Assembly (NCBI GenBank): GCA_030407315.1
Contig: JALQPE010000211.1
Span: 1 to 64,000 of the forward strand
Direction of reading: 5' to 3'
DNA length: 64,000 bases
Source of the DNA: Asparagopsis taxiformis
Lineage: Eukaryota > Rhodophyta > Florideophyceae > Bonnemaisoniales > Bonnemaisoniaceae
The position numbers and the translations under genes are program-made. The notes beneath the pieces were generated by a model. That model saw only the letters and a list, made by a program, of their open reading frames with translations. It ran no database searches and was not told the origin of the DNA. Positions 1 through 10,163 of this stretch are shown here, piece after piece; position 1 is the stretch's first letter, and each line of letters begins with the position of its first letter.

Positions 1-200
1 GACTTGATCGACCATGTGGTCGACGACGATAATGAGGAGTGGTTCCTCGTAAGGTGGTACGGTACCCGTGCCCCACATGGACGCAACGGCACAACGTGCC
101 TGACGAACAAATCTCCCGATACTTCCGTAACGGAACCGCCAAGCGGCTAAGAAAACGTCTAAAAGACGAACGGCTAAGAAGCGCCGATAAGTGAAGATAT
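1..200 (+). pseudogene. Chromodomain remnant, 3' end of a Ty3/gypsy chromovirus pol
   Basis: Frame 1 from base 1 reads DLIDHVVDDDNEEWFLVRWY, which fits the first half of a chromodomain (acidic lead, then the W-x-x-V-R-W core). The second half continues in frame 3 from base 78 (W-T-Q-R-H-N-V-P-D-E-Q-I, matching the usual W-E-P-x-x-N-x-P-D-E-x-I end), so a small indel between about bases 65 and 78 broke the reading frame. The chromodomain is the C-terminal chromatin-targeting module of chromovirus integrases. The element body lies left of the window. It resembles, but is not identical to, the chromodomain near 4,086 to 4,260. Confidence 0.6.
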
Positions 201-2445
201 AGGGTTGCCCCACAGCTACGCTGATTGTACGCAGAAGCGTCCAGTAGAACGGCTAGTGGTTGCAGCGTCACAGCTGGGGACCACAATGTAAACCTGGTAA
301 GGTACCATGTCTGCAGGGCAGCAATCTTCACAGATGGTTTTTCCCTCTTACGCACGTCGCAGCGCTCAAGGACAAGCCGTTTCCGGTCAAATGTTGCATA
401 CCAATAGGGTGGATGGGAAGGATCATCGGCAAATACCGGAAAGTCTGTGAGTACAGATTCTCCACGAGGAGGAATACGCCATGGGTAAGGAACTGCGACG
501 CAGTGAAAGGTCGAAACCCGAAGGGGCTCACGCGGAACGCGCACACGCCAAATATGGTTGCATGATCACCGCCTGGCAGGGAGCCGGGAGCCAAAATTGC
601 AATTTTTTGATCAGCGATGCCGGCCAGAAATTGGAAAATTTTATTCGGCCGCCGGCGCCAAAATTTGGCTAGAGGCGCGAAGGCCAGAAATTCTAAAATT
701 TTGATTTTCTTGTGCCTCGACGGCGGTGGAACGCAGCGGCGGCGTTGATCAACTCAAGTGCAATGCACACCATGGAACCGCAGCATCGCTGGCATCAGAT
801 CTCATGCCCAACGCCGCCGGCGTCTACCCAGGACCAGGCGGCCCATGTCGAACCCATTCGGACCACTTTGGGGGGACCAGTCGGACCACATCTGGACCAC
901 GTGGTCCTATATTTGGACCGCTCGGACCAGTTTTTTTATTGTCTTTGATACGCACAGGTATCCAAATTCTGGCTATTGCACGTTATTTGGGCTTCTTCCA
1001 AAGCGGAAACGGGAGAAGACTACCTTCTTCAGACCACAATGTGGTACGCATCAGCGATGCAAAGGTGCAGCACTTAACAGTCAACTGAAAAGGAACATCA
1101 ACCGATCCTCTACATGCCAATTCACTTCCCGCACAGCGGTATTTACTATCAAGACTTGCAGCACGGGTCATCGGCTATTGCCTCCGTAATCTCCTCCGGT
1201 TCCGGTGTCTCGCGAGGCGAACGGGGGAACCCTGCTTGTCGATTGGCGGTGAACGCGGAGTGTTCCGGTGGACTTCTACTTCTTCTACCTCGGACGAGGA
1301 CCGCTGGCAGACACAATTTCCCTTGACGGCGCAGCCGGATGACTTGACTTGGCCTTGAGAGGCGTCCCCTTCGGCGAGGGTTCCGTGAACGGCGAGTGGA
1401 TGACGGCGACGGAGCCTGTGCTTGAACATTCCCTGAAGAGAGGCGGGACTTGAGAACCGGTAGCCGGCGGCTGCGCAGATGATGCAGGAGCTTCAGCGGC
1501 AGATGCCGAAGGGTTTTGTTGACGGCGTAGCCGGAGTCGCATTCGCGCGCGACGCCTGGTGGCGTGTTGTTGGTCGGCGAGAAGACGCCCGGGTTGAACG
1601 AGGAGGCATGTTGCCTTGTGGGCTGTTACCGTGTGCAGCCATGCTGATGATCTCCCGCCCTTATATACACTCCACTGGAGTTAGTGATCGCCAAGAAGAA
1701 ATCAACGGACAAGCCGTACGGTCGCAGCAGGCGTGAGCCTTTTTCTTGAAACCCGAAGGGACACCTAAAATACGCAAAGCGGGTGTTACCCTTAACGCAA
1801 GAAAGGTCGCGTATCACGCAAGCAAGCTACCGAAAGGTACGGAATTCAAATCGCCAGGCAGGCGATCGCTTCGCAATCCGGAACGGCAGGATGGAAAACA
1901 CGGCAGTGCCGGGAAGAGGATGAAGAACCCGAAGGGTCTGTGAGTCAGATGGATGAGCGAGGCTCGGGTGGAACCGTGTGCACGGGTAAATATAACAGCC
2001 AATTTTTGGCGCGCAAATTTTTACCCGGCTGGCCGGTCACGGCGGTGGAAATTATTTTGGAATTTAAAATCAACGGATTTTTGGAATTTTAATTGTCGGG
2101 ACGACAATTGGCTTAGGAGGGGGCGATGTCATACCACGGAGTGGTCTGCCCCTGGTGGGGTCGTGTCGACATCCTATTGGACGACCCCGGTTCGGGAATA
2201 ACCAATGGAAACAGCCTCGCTGTACCTCAGACCAGTGAGGGAGAGGGACCCATTGGGACAACTAAAGACCCCACAAGGGGGCAAATTTTAACTAAGCTGA
2301 CTCAGCTAACTTTACACTGTAACACTAACAGTCGGTGATCTCGCGGGCTCCCGCAGTCGCCATAATCAGGGATCTGATTGGTGCACATAAGGATATTTTT
2401 CCTAACTGTCTACATACCCTAACTGTTTACAGTAACTTAGTTTAG
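201..2445. other. Non-coding transposon sequence (probable LTR / 3' untranslated region)
   Basis: No believable protein is encoded here; open frames are short and have no recognisable motifs. A-T-rich patches with repeated GCC-AGAAATT...AAAATTTT cores occur at 622-645 and 682-705, and similar A/T blocks return near 2,005-2,100, each associated with a CGGCGGTGGA string (721 and 2,040). Small hairpin-forming strings such as CCCGAAGGG (around 515, 1,751 and 1,929) and TACCGAAAGGTA (about 1,829) recur. The position between a chromodomain remnant and a TATA box suggests LTR-type sequence, but I could not delimit matching LTR ends by eye. Confidence 0.35.
831..928. repeat. GGACC-rich repeat cluster with a 14-bp perfect palindrome
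   Basis: Seven GGACC pentamers occur in about 100 bp (831, 860, 874, 883, 894, 915, 924) plus one GGTCC. Bases 894-907 form the perfect palindrome GGACCACGTGGTCC. Related palindromes occur at 4,724-4,736 and 10,662-10,674, all inside the transposon block. A role as a binding site for a transcription or packaging factor is only a guess. Confidence 0.6.
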
Positions 2446-2475
2446 TATAAAATGCCTCTGGTTTAGCCAGAGTGC
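2401..2475 (+). promoter_or_regulatory. Probable LTR promoter: TATA box with downstream hairpin
   Basis: A TATAAAA box lies at 2,446-2,452. Just upstream is a short imperfect tandem repeat, CCTAACTGTCTAC then CCTAACTGTTTAC (2,401-2,430). Immediately downstream CTCTGG-TTTAG-CCAGAG (2,456-2,472) can form a 6-bp hairpin near where transcription would start. This layout is typical of the U3/R part of an LTR; function is inferred. Confidence 0.4.
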
Positions 2476-2789
2476 TTAACCTTTAGAGGTAACGAAACTC
2501 ACGTGGAATTTACGACTCCACTGAACAGTGTTTGCATCGCTCTTTTCTATCCTTCTAGGACGAATTAGCTTTAGCTATACAGCTCGACGGGTTACGTCTT
2601 TCGCTCCATCAATACGCACTTCGTGCGTGAGCACCCCCCACCCTTCACCCGGTATTACCGGCAGACCTTTCGGGGTATACTCGCTATTGGCGGTTGACGC
2701 AAGATTCGCTTGCTCTACCACACTACCGAGGCTCGGGACACCTGTAGGGTGGTTTTGCCGCTTTGCGGATTTTCTACCTACTACAGGTG

Positions 2790-4330
2790 AGACGGATGTA
2801 CGATACTCTACGACAGGGACTTTATTGGCCGACCATGGTCGTCGATGTGCACGCCACCGTGCGCGGATGCGAAACATGCGCCAGGGATAGGATGCAGCTG
2901 TCCCGCCATACCAAACCCCTTGAAGTTGTTCCGGCCCTTAGGCCACTTGAGGACGTCGCCATAGACCTCATGGGTCCTCTACCGAAAACCTCCCGAGAAA
3001 GTTACACGTTCTGGTCATCATGGACCGTTATTCTAAGCTGTGCAGGCTCGTGGCCATGCGCTCGATACAAGCTAGCTTGGTTGTGAAAGCCTTTGTGGAG
3101 GAATGGGTGTTTACTTATGGGGCACCTAAGACTATCCTGTCGGATAATGGACCCCAGTTTCGTTCTAAGACCTTCGTCGACGCCTGCGTCATTTTGGGTA
3201 TTAAGCCGGTGACTACTACTACGTATCACCCGCAGACGAATGGTCAAGTCGAACGATTCAACAGGACGCTCGCGTCTATGCTGCGCCATTACGTGGCTGA
3301 GGATCATCGCAACTGGGACGAATATCTCCCCGTCCTTGCCTACGCGTACAATCGGTGCGTGCACCGCTCGACTAATACAATTCCTTCGAATTGGTCTTGA
3401 CGCGCGCGCCGCCGCCGATAGGCTTGGAGGATGTTACACTCAAAGGTGATGAAGCTTGGACGCGTGAGTCTTGGCGCCGGCAGCTACGTGGGTTGTATGC
3501 GCGCGATAATTCCTCGCTTGCGAAAATGCAAGCCCGGTACAAGCGCGACTTCGATAAGGCGGTGCGAGCACCAAAATCGCCGCATCCGAGCCGGGGACGC
3601 AGTCTATATCGACTTGCGCAATACCTCCCAGGAGACGACTATACTCGGGCGAGCCCGGAACAAGTTGGATTTCCAATCGATGGGTCCGTATACGGTTATA
3701 TCTAACCAAGGTCACACGTTGGACATACTTGTCGACGGAATTCCCGAGAGAATTAGTTCGGATTGCGTACGCACAGCCCCGGGTCATGGACCGGTGCAGC
3801 CGGGGTAGCGACGGTGAGGAGGAAGGCCGCGAAACCGCTAATGCAAGAAGTCGATTGCCCGCGTCGCCCCCGGGCGAACGAAGTACCGACGGAACCGGGT
3901 TCCGAAGCGCTTCTACCGGCAGATAGGGCGGTCCCGCCATCCGGGAATACGGTATCCGACCCGCGCAATCCCCAAGGAAGCACCCCCGCGCCATCGTACG
4001 CGGAGATTACCCACGGGTAACGCAGGACGCAAGCGAACTGGTCAGTCCGACGCCGGTCGACGGTGACTCCGAGGAACACTCCAAGGAGTATACGATAGAC
4101 GACCTTATCGAGGAATGGGTAGACGAGGATGGCATGTCCTACTTCCGTGTGCGCTGGTTAGGGTACGCCCCCGAGGAGGATACCTGGGAGCCGGAAGCGA
4201 ACCTTCCCCCAGCTATAGTGGCTCGGCATCGGAAACGGACCGCACGTCAAAAAGAGCACGCTCGTTCCAAACGGCCAAGTCACAGCCGGAAGGTAAGAAT
4301 ATCGTTGATCCACGGCGTCCGTTGGATCTA
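2790..4330 (+). pseudogene. Ty3/gypsy chromovirus integrase plus chromodomain, frameshifted remnant
   Basis: The piece begins inside the H2C2 zinc region (L-Y-W-P-T-M, then C-E-T-C) and so lacks the protease, reverse transcriptase and RNase H regions. The DDE integrase core follows: V-I-M-D-R-Y-S-K, then S-D-N-G-P-Q-F, then H-P-Q-T-N-G-Q-V-E-R-F-N, so the three acidic residues are visible. A C-terminal tail (G-D-A-V-Y-I-D) and a chromodomain (Y-F-R-V-R-W-L-G-Y, then E-D-T-W-E-P, about 4,086-4,260) complete it. The coding frame shifts at about 3,010, 3,385 and 3,570, and again between the tail and the chromodomain, with a stop near 3,806, so it cannot encode an intact enzyme. The family assignment is secure. 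Confidence 0.85.
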
Positions 4331-4900
4331 AGTGACGCACAGTCACCGGACCCAGATGTCGCGCGCTGGTTGGCCGTGGCCCAAATGGCAACGTACACAA
4401 CCAGACCGATATATCGCTACGAGTGTACGCTGACCACGGCGCGTGCGCCGTGCCGGAAGGGATGGACGCAAATCGGGCGGGAGCCAATAGAAGCACCAGG
4501 GATGTCGACATCCAGGGTGATCGCCCTGACGTATTCTTCCCCCTCTCTGTGAAGTAAGGTAGGGTCAATAACCCGTCTAAAGGCGCGTACCCCCTTCCTG
4601 AACCCCCTCTGCCACGTCAAGGGAGCAATCAATGACCGCAGCCGACCCTGCAACCCTTTCTTCCTAGGAAGCCCCTTGTGTTTCCGTGCACGGACACGCC
4701 TCGTGATTGATCGGAATCACAATGGACCAATGGTCCGCGACCACCGTCAACGACGCGTGCTTCCATATAGGAATCGCGTCGGGACCGACTACTCACGGCC
4801 CGCCGTCCTGCGGCTTCATCAACTCACTCGCGAGTCCCTGCAAGCGTTCGTTATCTGTCGCCCCACGGGGGTTCCTTTATTACGTACGCCGCGACACTCT
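4331..4900. other. Non-coding transposon-derived sequence
   Basis: Downstream of the chromodomain no recognisable protein continues. The near-palindrome GGACCAATGGTCC sits at 4,724-4,736. It is the exact reverse complement of the one at 10,662-10,674. Nothing else was recognised. Confidence 0.4.
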
Positions 4901-6100
4901 GCGATTCGCAACCCGTGACCGTGAAAGCGGCGACGCTTGCACGTGTCGCTGGCACCCATGCCACAAGCGCGCCAAGTGCTAGGACGAGTAAAAAATGGTA
5001 CCAAGGTTCTGCGCCCTGAGCGAGATTCTGCGGCCTGCCCCCAGAGGGAATGGATAACCGCAAACCTGGTACCCCAAAAGGAGTTAAGTGGAAGGAGAGC
5101 AGCCCCCGGATATGCGCCTATAGATACCCTTGGGTTTCATTAATGGAATGACCACCGTCGTGCGCCAAAATTCGCACTCGTGCGCCTATGAGCACGCCGA
5201 ACACTATCGTCGATACGGAGAACCTGTTGGCCTCGACCAGATGCACGCCACCGATCGGACGACGCGTTAGGACCCTATAACGCCAGCTGCGTTACCGCAA
5301 GGTACTGGAAGGCACGCCAATTCCACGGGCGCACTAGAGTACCCACGTTGCTAGTGAGCGGTAACGGCTCGAGAGCAGCCACCCCGAGGCACTTTCAATA
5401 AGCCACGGCAAGACGCGAATTTCGCCCGGAGCCATAGGAAAATTTGCAACCTGCCCTGAGCGCAGATGGCAATCCGCAAAATTTGATACCCCCAAAAACG
5501 ATCAATTGGAGGGGGGTCAAAACTGAGGATGCAACGCAAACAACCTCGGTTTACATTAATGTAGTGTCCACCGTTGGGCGTGAAATCCGCACATGGACAC
5601 TCTAGGGTATGCTGAACAGCACCAGCGGCTTGGAAAAACAGTTGGCCAAGGCCGAACACCCGCGGCAAGGGTAACGCACTCGCGTAGAACCCACCTTCGC
5701 GGGACGTTCTAACGCCGATTGCGACTAATTTTGCTAACCTTTCCGGAAGGCGTCAACGCCAGCATTCCCAACGACTCCCGACGGTTCTGTTCGCTATGGT
5801 TTCGAGCGAGTGGCGTTGCGATTTAACATTCGCCCTTGGACTTAGAAAATTCGGCGATCTGCTCCCAGGCCAAATGGGCATTGCAAAAATTTGTCATCTG
5901 CGAGTTTGAACCAGATGCAACTTGAGGGTGAAACACAATAACCTCAGGTTACATTAATGTAGTGTCCACCATTGTCCTCCAAACTCGCGCACGGGCACTC
6001 TGGAGTACGCTGAACATCGCTAGCGACTCGGAAAAACAATCGGCCTAGGCCATCACCCATTTCAGGGTCGACTCACTCGGGAGTATTTCGCCTAAGTGAG
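4900..6100 (+). repeat. Diverged tandem repeat, three units of about 400 bp
   Basis: Three landmark strings recur with the same order and spacing. A (T)CATTAATG core followed by a GACCACC/GTCCACC element lies at 5,138, 5,554 and 5,952, giving periods of 416 and 398 bp. Each is followed about 60-70 bp later by a CACTC-type string, TATG/TACGCTGAACA and, in two units, GGAAAAACA-then-TTGGCC/TCGGCC. Each is preceded by a GGNAAT/GGCAT...GCAAA string. Copies are clearly diverged. They contain no long ORF, so this is probably a non-coding satellite-like part of a transposon. Confidence 0.6.
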
Positions 6101-6744
6101 CGCCCTGTCACTGATGGTGGGCAACTCTCCTATCGTGCGCGGAGCGCACCGACGCTAGCGATACCAGCGTCTCGCAACGGCCCTGACCGTAGTCATCCCG
6201 AACAAGTGGCTGCGCAGGACAACGGACGTCTTCGGACTTCGAGATATTTTACAGCTTGCCTCTCACACTATGGCCGGTTGTAATTATCCGCGATGGGATG
6301 CACGTACCTTGGGACTCTCGACACGCGTGCGTGGATGGTCGCACGACCCCTCGACTTCCGTCCAGTGGGAACTCTATTGCCAGTTCCATGCGCGAGAGCG
6401 ATTCTCACTCACCGGCTTGCCGGTAAAGATTGTCACTGCGGCTATCGAGCCGCCTGACAAAAGCGATGACGTCTTGCAAGAGAGCGTCAGCTCGGATGGC
6501 GAATTCAGTTGAATTCGCGCAACAGCGAAGGCCGTAGCCACGCATCGCCCAAGAGCGTAAGGCGACTAGCGGCGAAGGCCATCGCGAACGGCCATTATTA
6601 TGGCACATCATAGCCCCGGGACACGGTTTCTCACCCACGGGGTGAGTTTTCATCCGACTCCCGAGGGACCTCTTTTGTAGCAGGGGTTAGGTGATGCGTA
6701 ATTCCTACCCTCGTTGCATAAAGGAATTCATTTGGAAACTCAGC
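6101..6744. other. Gene-free transposon flank
   Basis: No supported coding region on either strand; the only open frames are short and unlike any family I know. It lies between the 400-bp repeats and the 3' end of the minus-strand ORF pair. Confidence 0.35.
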
Positions 6745-6750
6745 TTTATT
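6745..6750 (-). terminator. Candidate polyadenylation signal (AATAAA) for the minus-strand ORF pair
   Basis: On the minus strand AATAAA occurs about 100 nt past the stop codon of the 6,847-9,024 reading frame, a plausible distance for 3' end formation. It is supported only by the hexamer and its position. Confidence 0.35.
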
Positions 6751-6846
6751 GTTGCACACCTACAATGGCTCTCTATACGCGGGTATTAACGGTCAAAGAT
6801 TACCTTAGGGTATCAGTTGCTACTACGCGCTTTGAACGGGCTGCGA

Positions 6847-9024
6847 CTAACGGCGCGTACGAGTCCGACGAGTCGGCCTGTCCTCGTTAATTGGAGACCC
6901 CACGCTCGCTGAAGGGGAAGAGGGCTGAGCCCTTTTACGCCTTCGGGCGACTCGTTGCCCCGCCGCCGCCACTGCGGCCGCGACTGTCGCCACTGGTGAC
7001 GTCACATTGAGGCGACGCGTGGCGCGCGTGGGCGATCGAGGGTCTTCAACGACTTGTACTGACTCGCCACCAGGGGAGGTTGCGTCAGTGGGTTTAGGAG
7101 TTGCCTCCTTTATGCCCTCAGACTCTTTTTCAGTACCCCCAGCGGTGGCGACACCAGTAACACCCGTCGCCGTAGGGGTAGCAACCACGGAGGTCGGCTT
7201 ACTCGTGGCGGGTTCGACCACAGCCAAAGCCGTAGCAGTTCCCGCTGCTGTCGGGGCAGGAGCGACCGAGGTCGTCCCCCTGACAGCTTCGACTGCCATT
7301 GGGTCGGCCGGAGCAGAACCACCCGACGCTACCGCATCGGAAGCACCCCTAGCCGACGGTGTAGGAGCGTTGGCAACGGGACGCGCGGCCGTGACCGCAC
7401 CAAGAGGGGCTGTTATCGTCTCCTCAGACGTGGCCGCCGGGGCAGTCGCTGCACCCGAGGGTGACGCGGCGGGGACCCCCCGCCCGTGTAAGAATGCCAT
7501 ACCTGGGAAGGCACGCGCGAGCGCGTTACCAGGGAGAGGGCGTGACCCTTCAACGTCTGCTTGGCGAACGCGTAGGTCTTCTACCGTCATGATGGCGCGT
7601 GCGGCCCTAGCGCATATCGTGTTGTACTGCTGGTGCAGATCCCAGACCTGACAGAGCGCGCTCTGCAGGGCTAACTCCTGTTCCGCCAAATCACGCGCGT
7701 ACCCCAGCCGGCTCTTGAACAAGTCATCGTGCTTTCGCTTCAGCAGCGTGTTCTCAGCCATCAATTCTGCTCGCAGAGTTTCCTTCTCGCCCTTAACCGT
7801 CGCCAAGGCAGCTTCGGCTGATACTCGCGCCGCTTCGCTTTGTGCCAATCGCTCTCGACCCGCAGACACCGCGCGCTGGAGCTCTTCCACGCGCTTTTCC
7901 AAGGCCGAAGCATGCGCAGTCATGTCGGACGGGAGGGAACGGTCGGACGGCCGCGGCCGGGTAACCGACGACGGACCGGCTGAATCAGCCGGGACAGGCT
8001 CAACGGCGGCTATGTCTGCCGACGCGTCTGTGGCCGCCGGAGGACGCGCTGACCTGGGAACCGCGACGGGCAAGCCCGTTTCTTCCCGCGGAAGGAGAGG
8101 ACGGCCGCCATGGGTCTGATACGATATGCAGTCCTCCACGAGTCGCCCTAGGGTAACGTAATCCCACCCCCTGGCCATCCAACCTCCCATAAGGGGTTGC
8201 GCGGCAGTGTATTCGAGGACCCTAAGGGGGATACCCAACTCGAGGCGTACTCCGAACAGGTATGACGATAAGTCGATCGAATGGGAGACCGGGTCCATTG
8301 GCACCCACTTGCTCAGCCGACGCGTCGGTTCGTAAGGAGAATTGGGTAGCGGCACGATGTCCACTGTCTCCCACGGGAATGTTTCGTGCAAGCGATAGAA
8401 ATGCTCGAGCAACTCGGGCGTGACATCGAAGCACTCGAAATTGCGGATGAGTCCGCTAGGCCAGATGGGTGCCTCGACGCCCAAAGAGCGTATCTTCTTG
8501 AACATCTCCTCGGGGACCTGGTGCATACGATTTTGCGCCACGATGTTCTCCAACCATGTCGCGGCGTAGTAGCAGACCCATTCCGTATGGGCCATCTTGT
8601 CTAAAACCCTCGCGAGGGTACCCCCTTCCGAGCTCACCAGGTGTGACGCTGCGTAGCGGTACACGAGCGGCATCGGGAACAAGACCTCCCATTCGGGGAC
8701 TTCCATCCAACGAGGTATGCGAGCATAGTAGCGTCGACGCAACCTGGTCGGGATGCGCACGTATTCTACGTCCTTGAACGTGATGACGTAACCCCGCGGA
8801 CCCGGCCGGAGATGCAGCGGTTGGTTACTTGTTTGAGGAAACGTGCGCCGACGCTCGTCGCGATACTCCCCACCCCACCGCTGGCGAATCCAGCGCACTG
8901 GGAACATCGGAGCCTGGTCCGCCAGTAGACGAATATCCACCTCAGCGAAATCGTCAACCAACGCCCCAAGTTGGTCTAGTTGATCCAACGGGCGATCATT
9001 CGAACCATTGGTTCGTCTTCTGGT
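6847..9024 (-). CDS. Transposon ORF2, unknown coiled-coil protein (about 713 residues or more)
   Basis: The frame is open from 9,024 to the stop at 6,847. No ATG occurs until 8,907 (M-F-P-V-R-W), and it overlaps the end of ORF1 by 49 nt in the -1 frame, so it may be translated by frameshifting or may be the second half of a protein split by a single indel. The N-terminal third is globular and rich in W, Y and R (for example R-W-I-R-Q-R-W-G-G-E-Y). The middle (about residues 370-480) is a heptad-like coiled coil (A-L-E-K-R-V-E-E-L-Q). The last third is low-complexity Ala/Thr/Pro with a basic tail (R-R-T-R-T-R-R). No reverse transcriptase, integrase or zinc knuckle is visible. Its place in a transposon block suggests a gag-like or accessory protein; the family is not recognised. 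Confidence 0.5.
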   Translation of the reverse strand, partial: TRRRTNGSNDRPLDQLDQLGALVDDFAEVDIRLLADQAPMFPVRWIRQRWGGEYRDERRRTFPQTSNQPLHLRPGPRGYVITFKDVEYVRIPTRLRRRYYARIPRWMEVPEWEVLFPMPLVYRYAASHLVSSEGGTLARVLDKMAHTEWVCYYAATWLENIVAQNRMHQVPEEMFKKIRSLGVEAPIWPSGLIRNFECFDVTPELLEHFYRLHETFPWETVDIVPLPNSPYEPTRRLSKWVPMDPVSHSIDLSSYLFGVRLELGIPLRVLEYTAAQPLMGGWMARGWDYVTLGRLVEDCISYQTHGGRPLLPREETGLPVAVPRSARPPAATDASADIAAVEPVPADSAGPSSVTRPRPSDRSLPSDMTAHASALEKRVEELQRAVSAGRERLAQSEAARVSAEAALATVKGEKETLRAELMAENTLLKRKHDDLFKSRLGYARDLAEQELALQSALCQVWDLHQQYNTICARAARAIMTVEDLRVRQADVEGSRPLPGNALARAFPGMAFLHGRGVPAASPSGAATAPAATSEETITAPLGAVTAARPVANAPTPSARGASDAVASGGSAPADPMAVEAVRGTTSVAPAPTAAGTATALAVVEPATSKPTSVVATPTATGVTGVATAGGTEKESEGIKEATPKPTDATSPGGESVQVVEDPRSPTRATRRLNVTSPVATVAAAVAAAGQRVARRRKRAQPSSPSASVGSPINEDRPTRRTRTRR

Positions 9025-10163
9025 TCACTGAGGTGATACACGTCGCTCGGGAAGTTGGCCGGGATGGTAATACGGCATCGGCCATGTTCCATGCGCTTGC
9101 GCATTACCTGATCAGCCACGGCGGCTCCGTGAGTCCCTTTGATACACTCGAACCGTTCCAGGACGGGACGTCGCAACGGCAGGCGGCCGTACGATTCGTA
9201 ACTGCGATAACCGGGCGCGCGTGAGAGTTCGTTCCCAAAAGCGTCTTGATGATGGATGAAGGGTTGCGTGTGAAGCGTCCGCATCCATTCCACCACCCTC
9301 GTCTCATGCCCAGGGGCAACTCCAGCCGACGGGGCTACCGGAGGTTTCGTCAACCATAAAGGCCGCGGCGCCCGCGGGGACGGTGAGCCATAATAGGGAT
9401 CTCGTCGCGCCCCATGGGACTCCGGGGTCCCCCCGGTTAATTGGGAGTGGTCGGGGATGTCTGCCGTCTTGCCCGAGGGCAAAGTGTTGACCATGCTTAA
9501 CACCTCACCCAACTTGGCGGCCATGGCCGGTGACTCAGCTTCGCCAACGAGGCGAGCCAACGCGGAGTATACTTGTCCCCCGGCTGGAGCCGCGACGGTT
9601 CCCGCAGATGACTCCCCAGGGAGACGACCGTGGCCACTGTCACTCGGCGCCCTTGCCGGAGCCGGTACCGAAGGGGAGACGCCCCGCCCCTGACGACCTT
9701 GAGTTTGGTCCCCCCTGGCTGCGGTGGAGCCAAAACGCGGAGGGCGGTTGCCGCCACCTGTGGGGGTGAAGTACGAAACACCTGAGGGGATGACAGAATC
9801 GCGCGCAGGCCGCGGCCGTGGGTGGTTATAGTAATAACTTGGCATCACTTCAGTCCCCGCATAAGGGTCAGAAAGGCCTTGCGTGGCTGCTGCGGCAGGA
9901 GCATAGAGGTCAAGATAAGAGCCCGGCAACGGTTGATGGGCTGCCGCGCGCGCTGTTACCGCCGAGGCGGTATTGGTCGGAGTACTCGTTGCAAGCAACG
10001 AGCGAGTAGACTCCCGAGGGTTGTTGTCGACGTCGCCTTTCGCGTCGGGATGCGGAGGCGTCATGGTTCCCCACTCGCTGAATTGGATCGGGATAGGGGA
10101 AACGGAAGTGACGGGTCGCTGTGAGGATGAATAGAAGGAAGGTGGGGGAGTTGATGGATACAT
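8976..10163 (-). CDS. Transposon ORF1, Pro/Ser-rich protein (395 residues)
   Basis: It starts at an ATG at 10,163 and ends with TAG at 8,978-8,976. The first 250 residues are Pro/Ser/Gly-rich and disordered-looking (M-Y-P-S-T-P-P-P-S-F-Y-S-S-S). The last 120 are more ordered, with W, Y and R residues (for example G-Y-R-S-Y-E-S-Y-G-R-L-P-L-R-R). No Cys-rich knuckle or catalytic motif is visible. It runs into ORF2 with a 49-nt overlap. The two together would give a protein of about 1,100 residues. A gag-like structural role is possible from size, order and composition, but I do not recognise the family. Confidence 0.5.
   Translation of the reverse strand: MYPSTPPPSFYSSSQRPVTSVSPIPIQFSEWGTMTPPHPDAKGDVDNNPRESTRSLLATSTPTNTASAVTARAAAHQPLPGSYLDLYAPAAAATQGLSDPYAGTEVMPSYYYNHPRPRPARDSVIPSGVSYFTPTGGGNRPPRFGSTAARGDQTQGRQGRGVSPSVPAPARAPSDSGHGRLPGESSAGTVAAPAGGQVYSALARLVGEAESPAMAAKLGEVLSMVNTLPSGKTADIPDHSQLTGGTPESHGARRDPYYGSPSPRAPRPLWLTKPPVAPSAGVAPGHETRVVEWMRTLHTQPFIHHQDAFGNELSRAPGYRSYESYGRLPLRRPVLERFECIKGTHGAAVADQVMRKRMEHGRCRITIPANFPSDVYHLSEPEDEPMVRMIARWIN

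Noticed and set aside
514..1935. Repeated CCCGAAGGG hairpins as a possible structured RNA
   Set aside because: The stems are three base pairs and the spacing is irregular, so chance is likely.
7007..7651. Plus-strand Ala/Val-rich frame of 214 codons
   Set aside because: Antisense shadow of the low-complexity C-terminal part of ORF2.
8976..9024. A canonical -1 slippery heptamer in the ORF1/ORF2 overlap
   Set aside because: I read through the 49-nt overlap and found no X-XXY-YYZ heptamer in the ORF1 frame.
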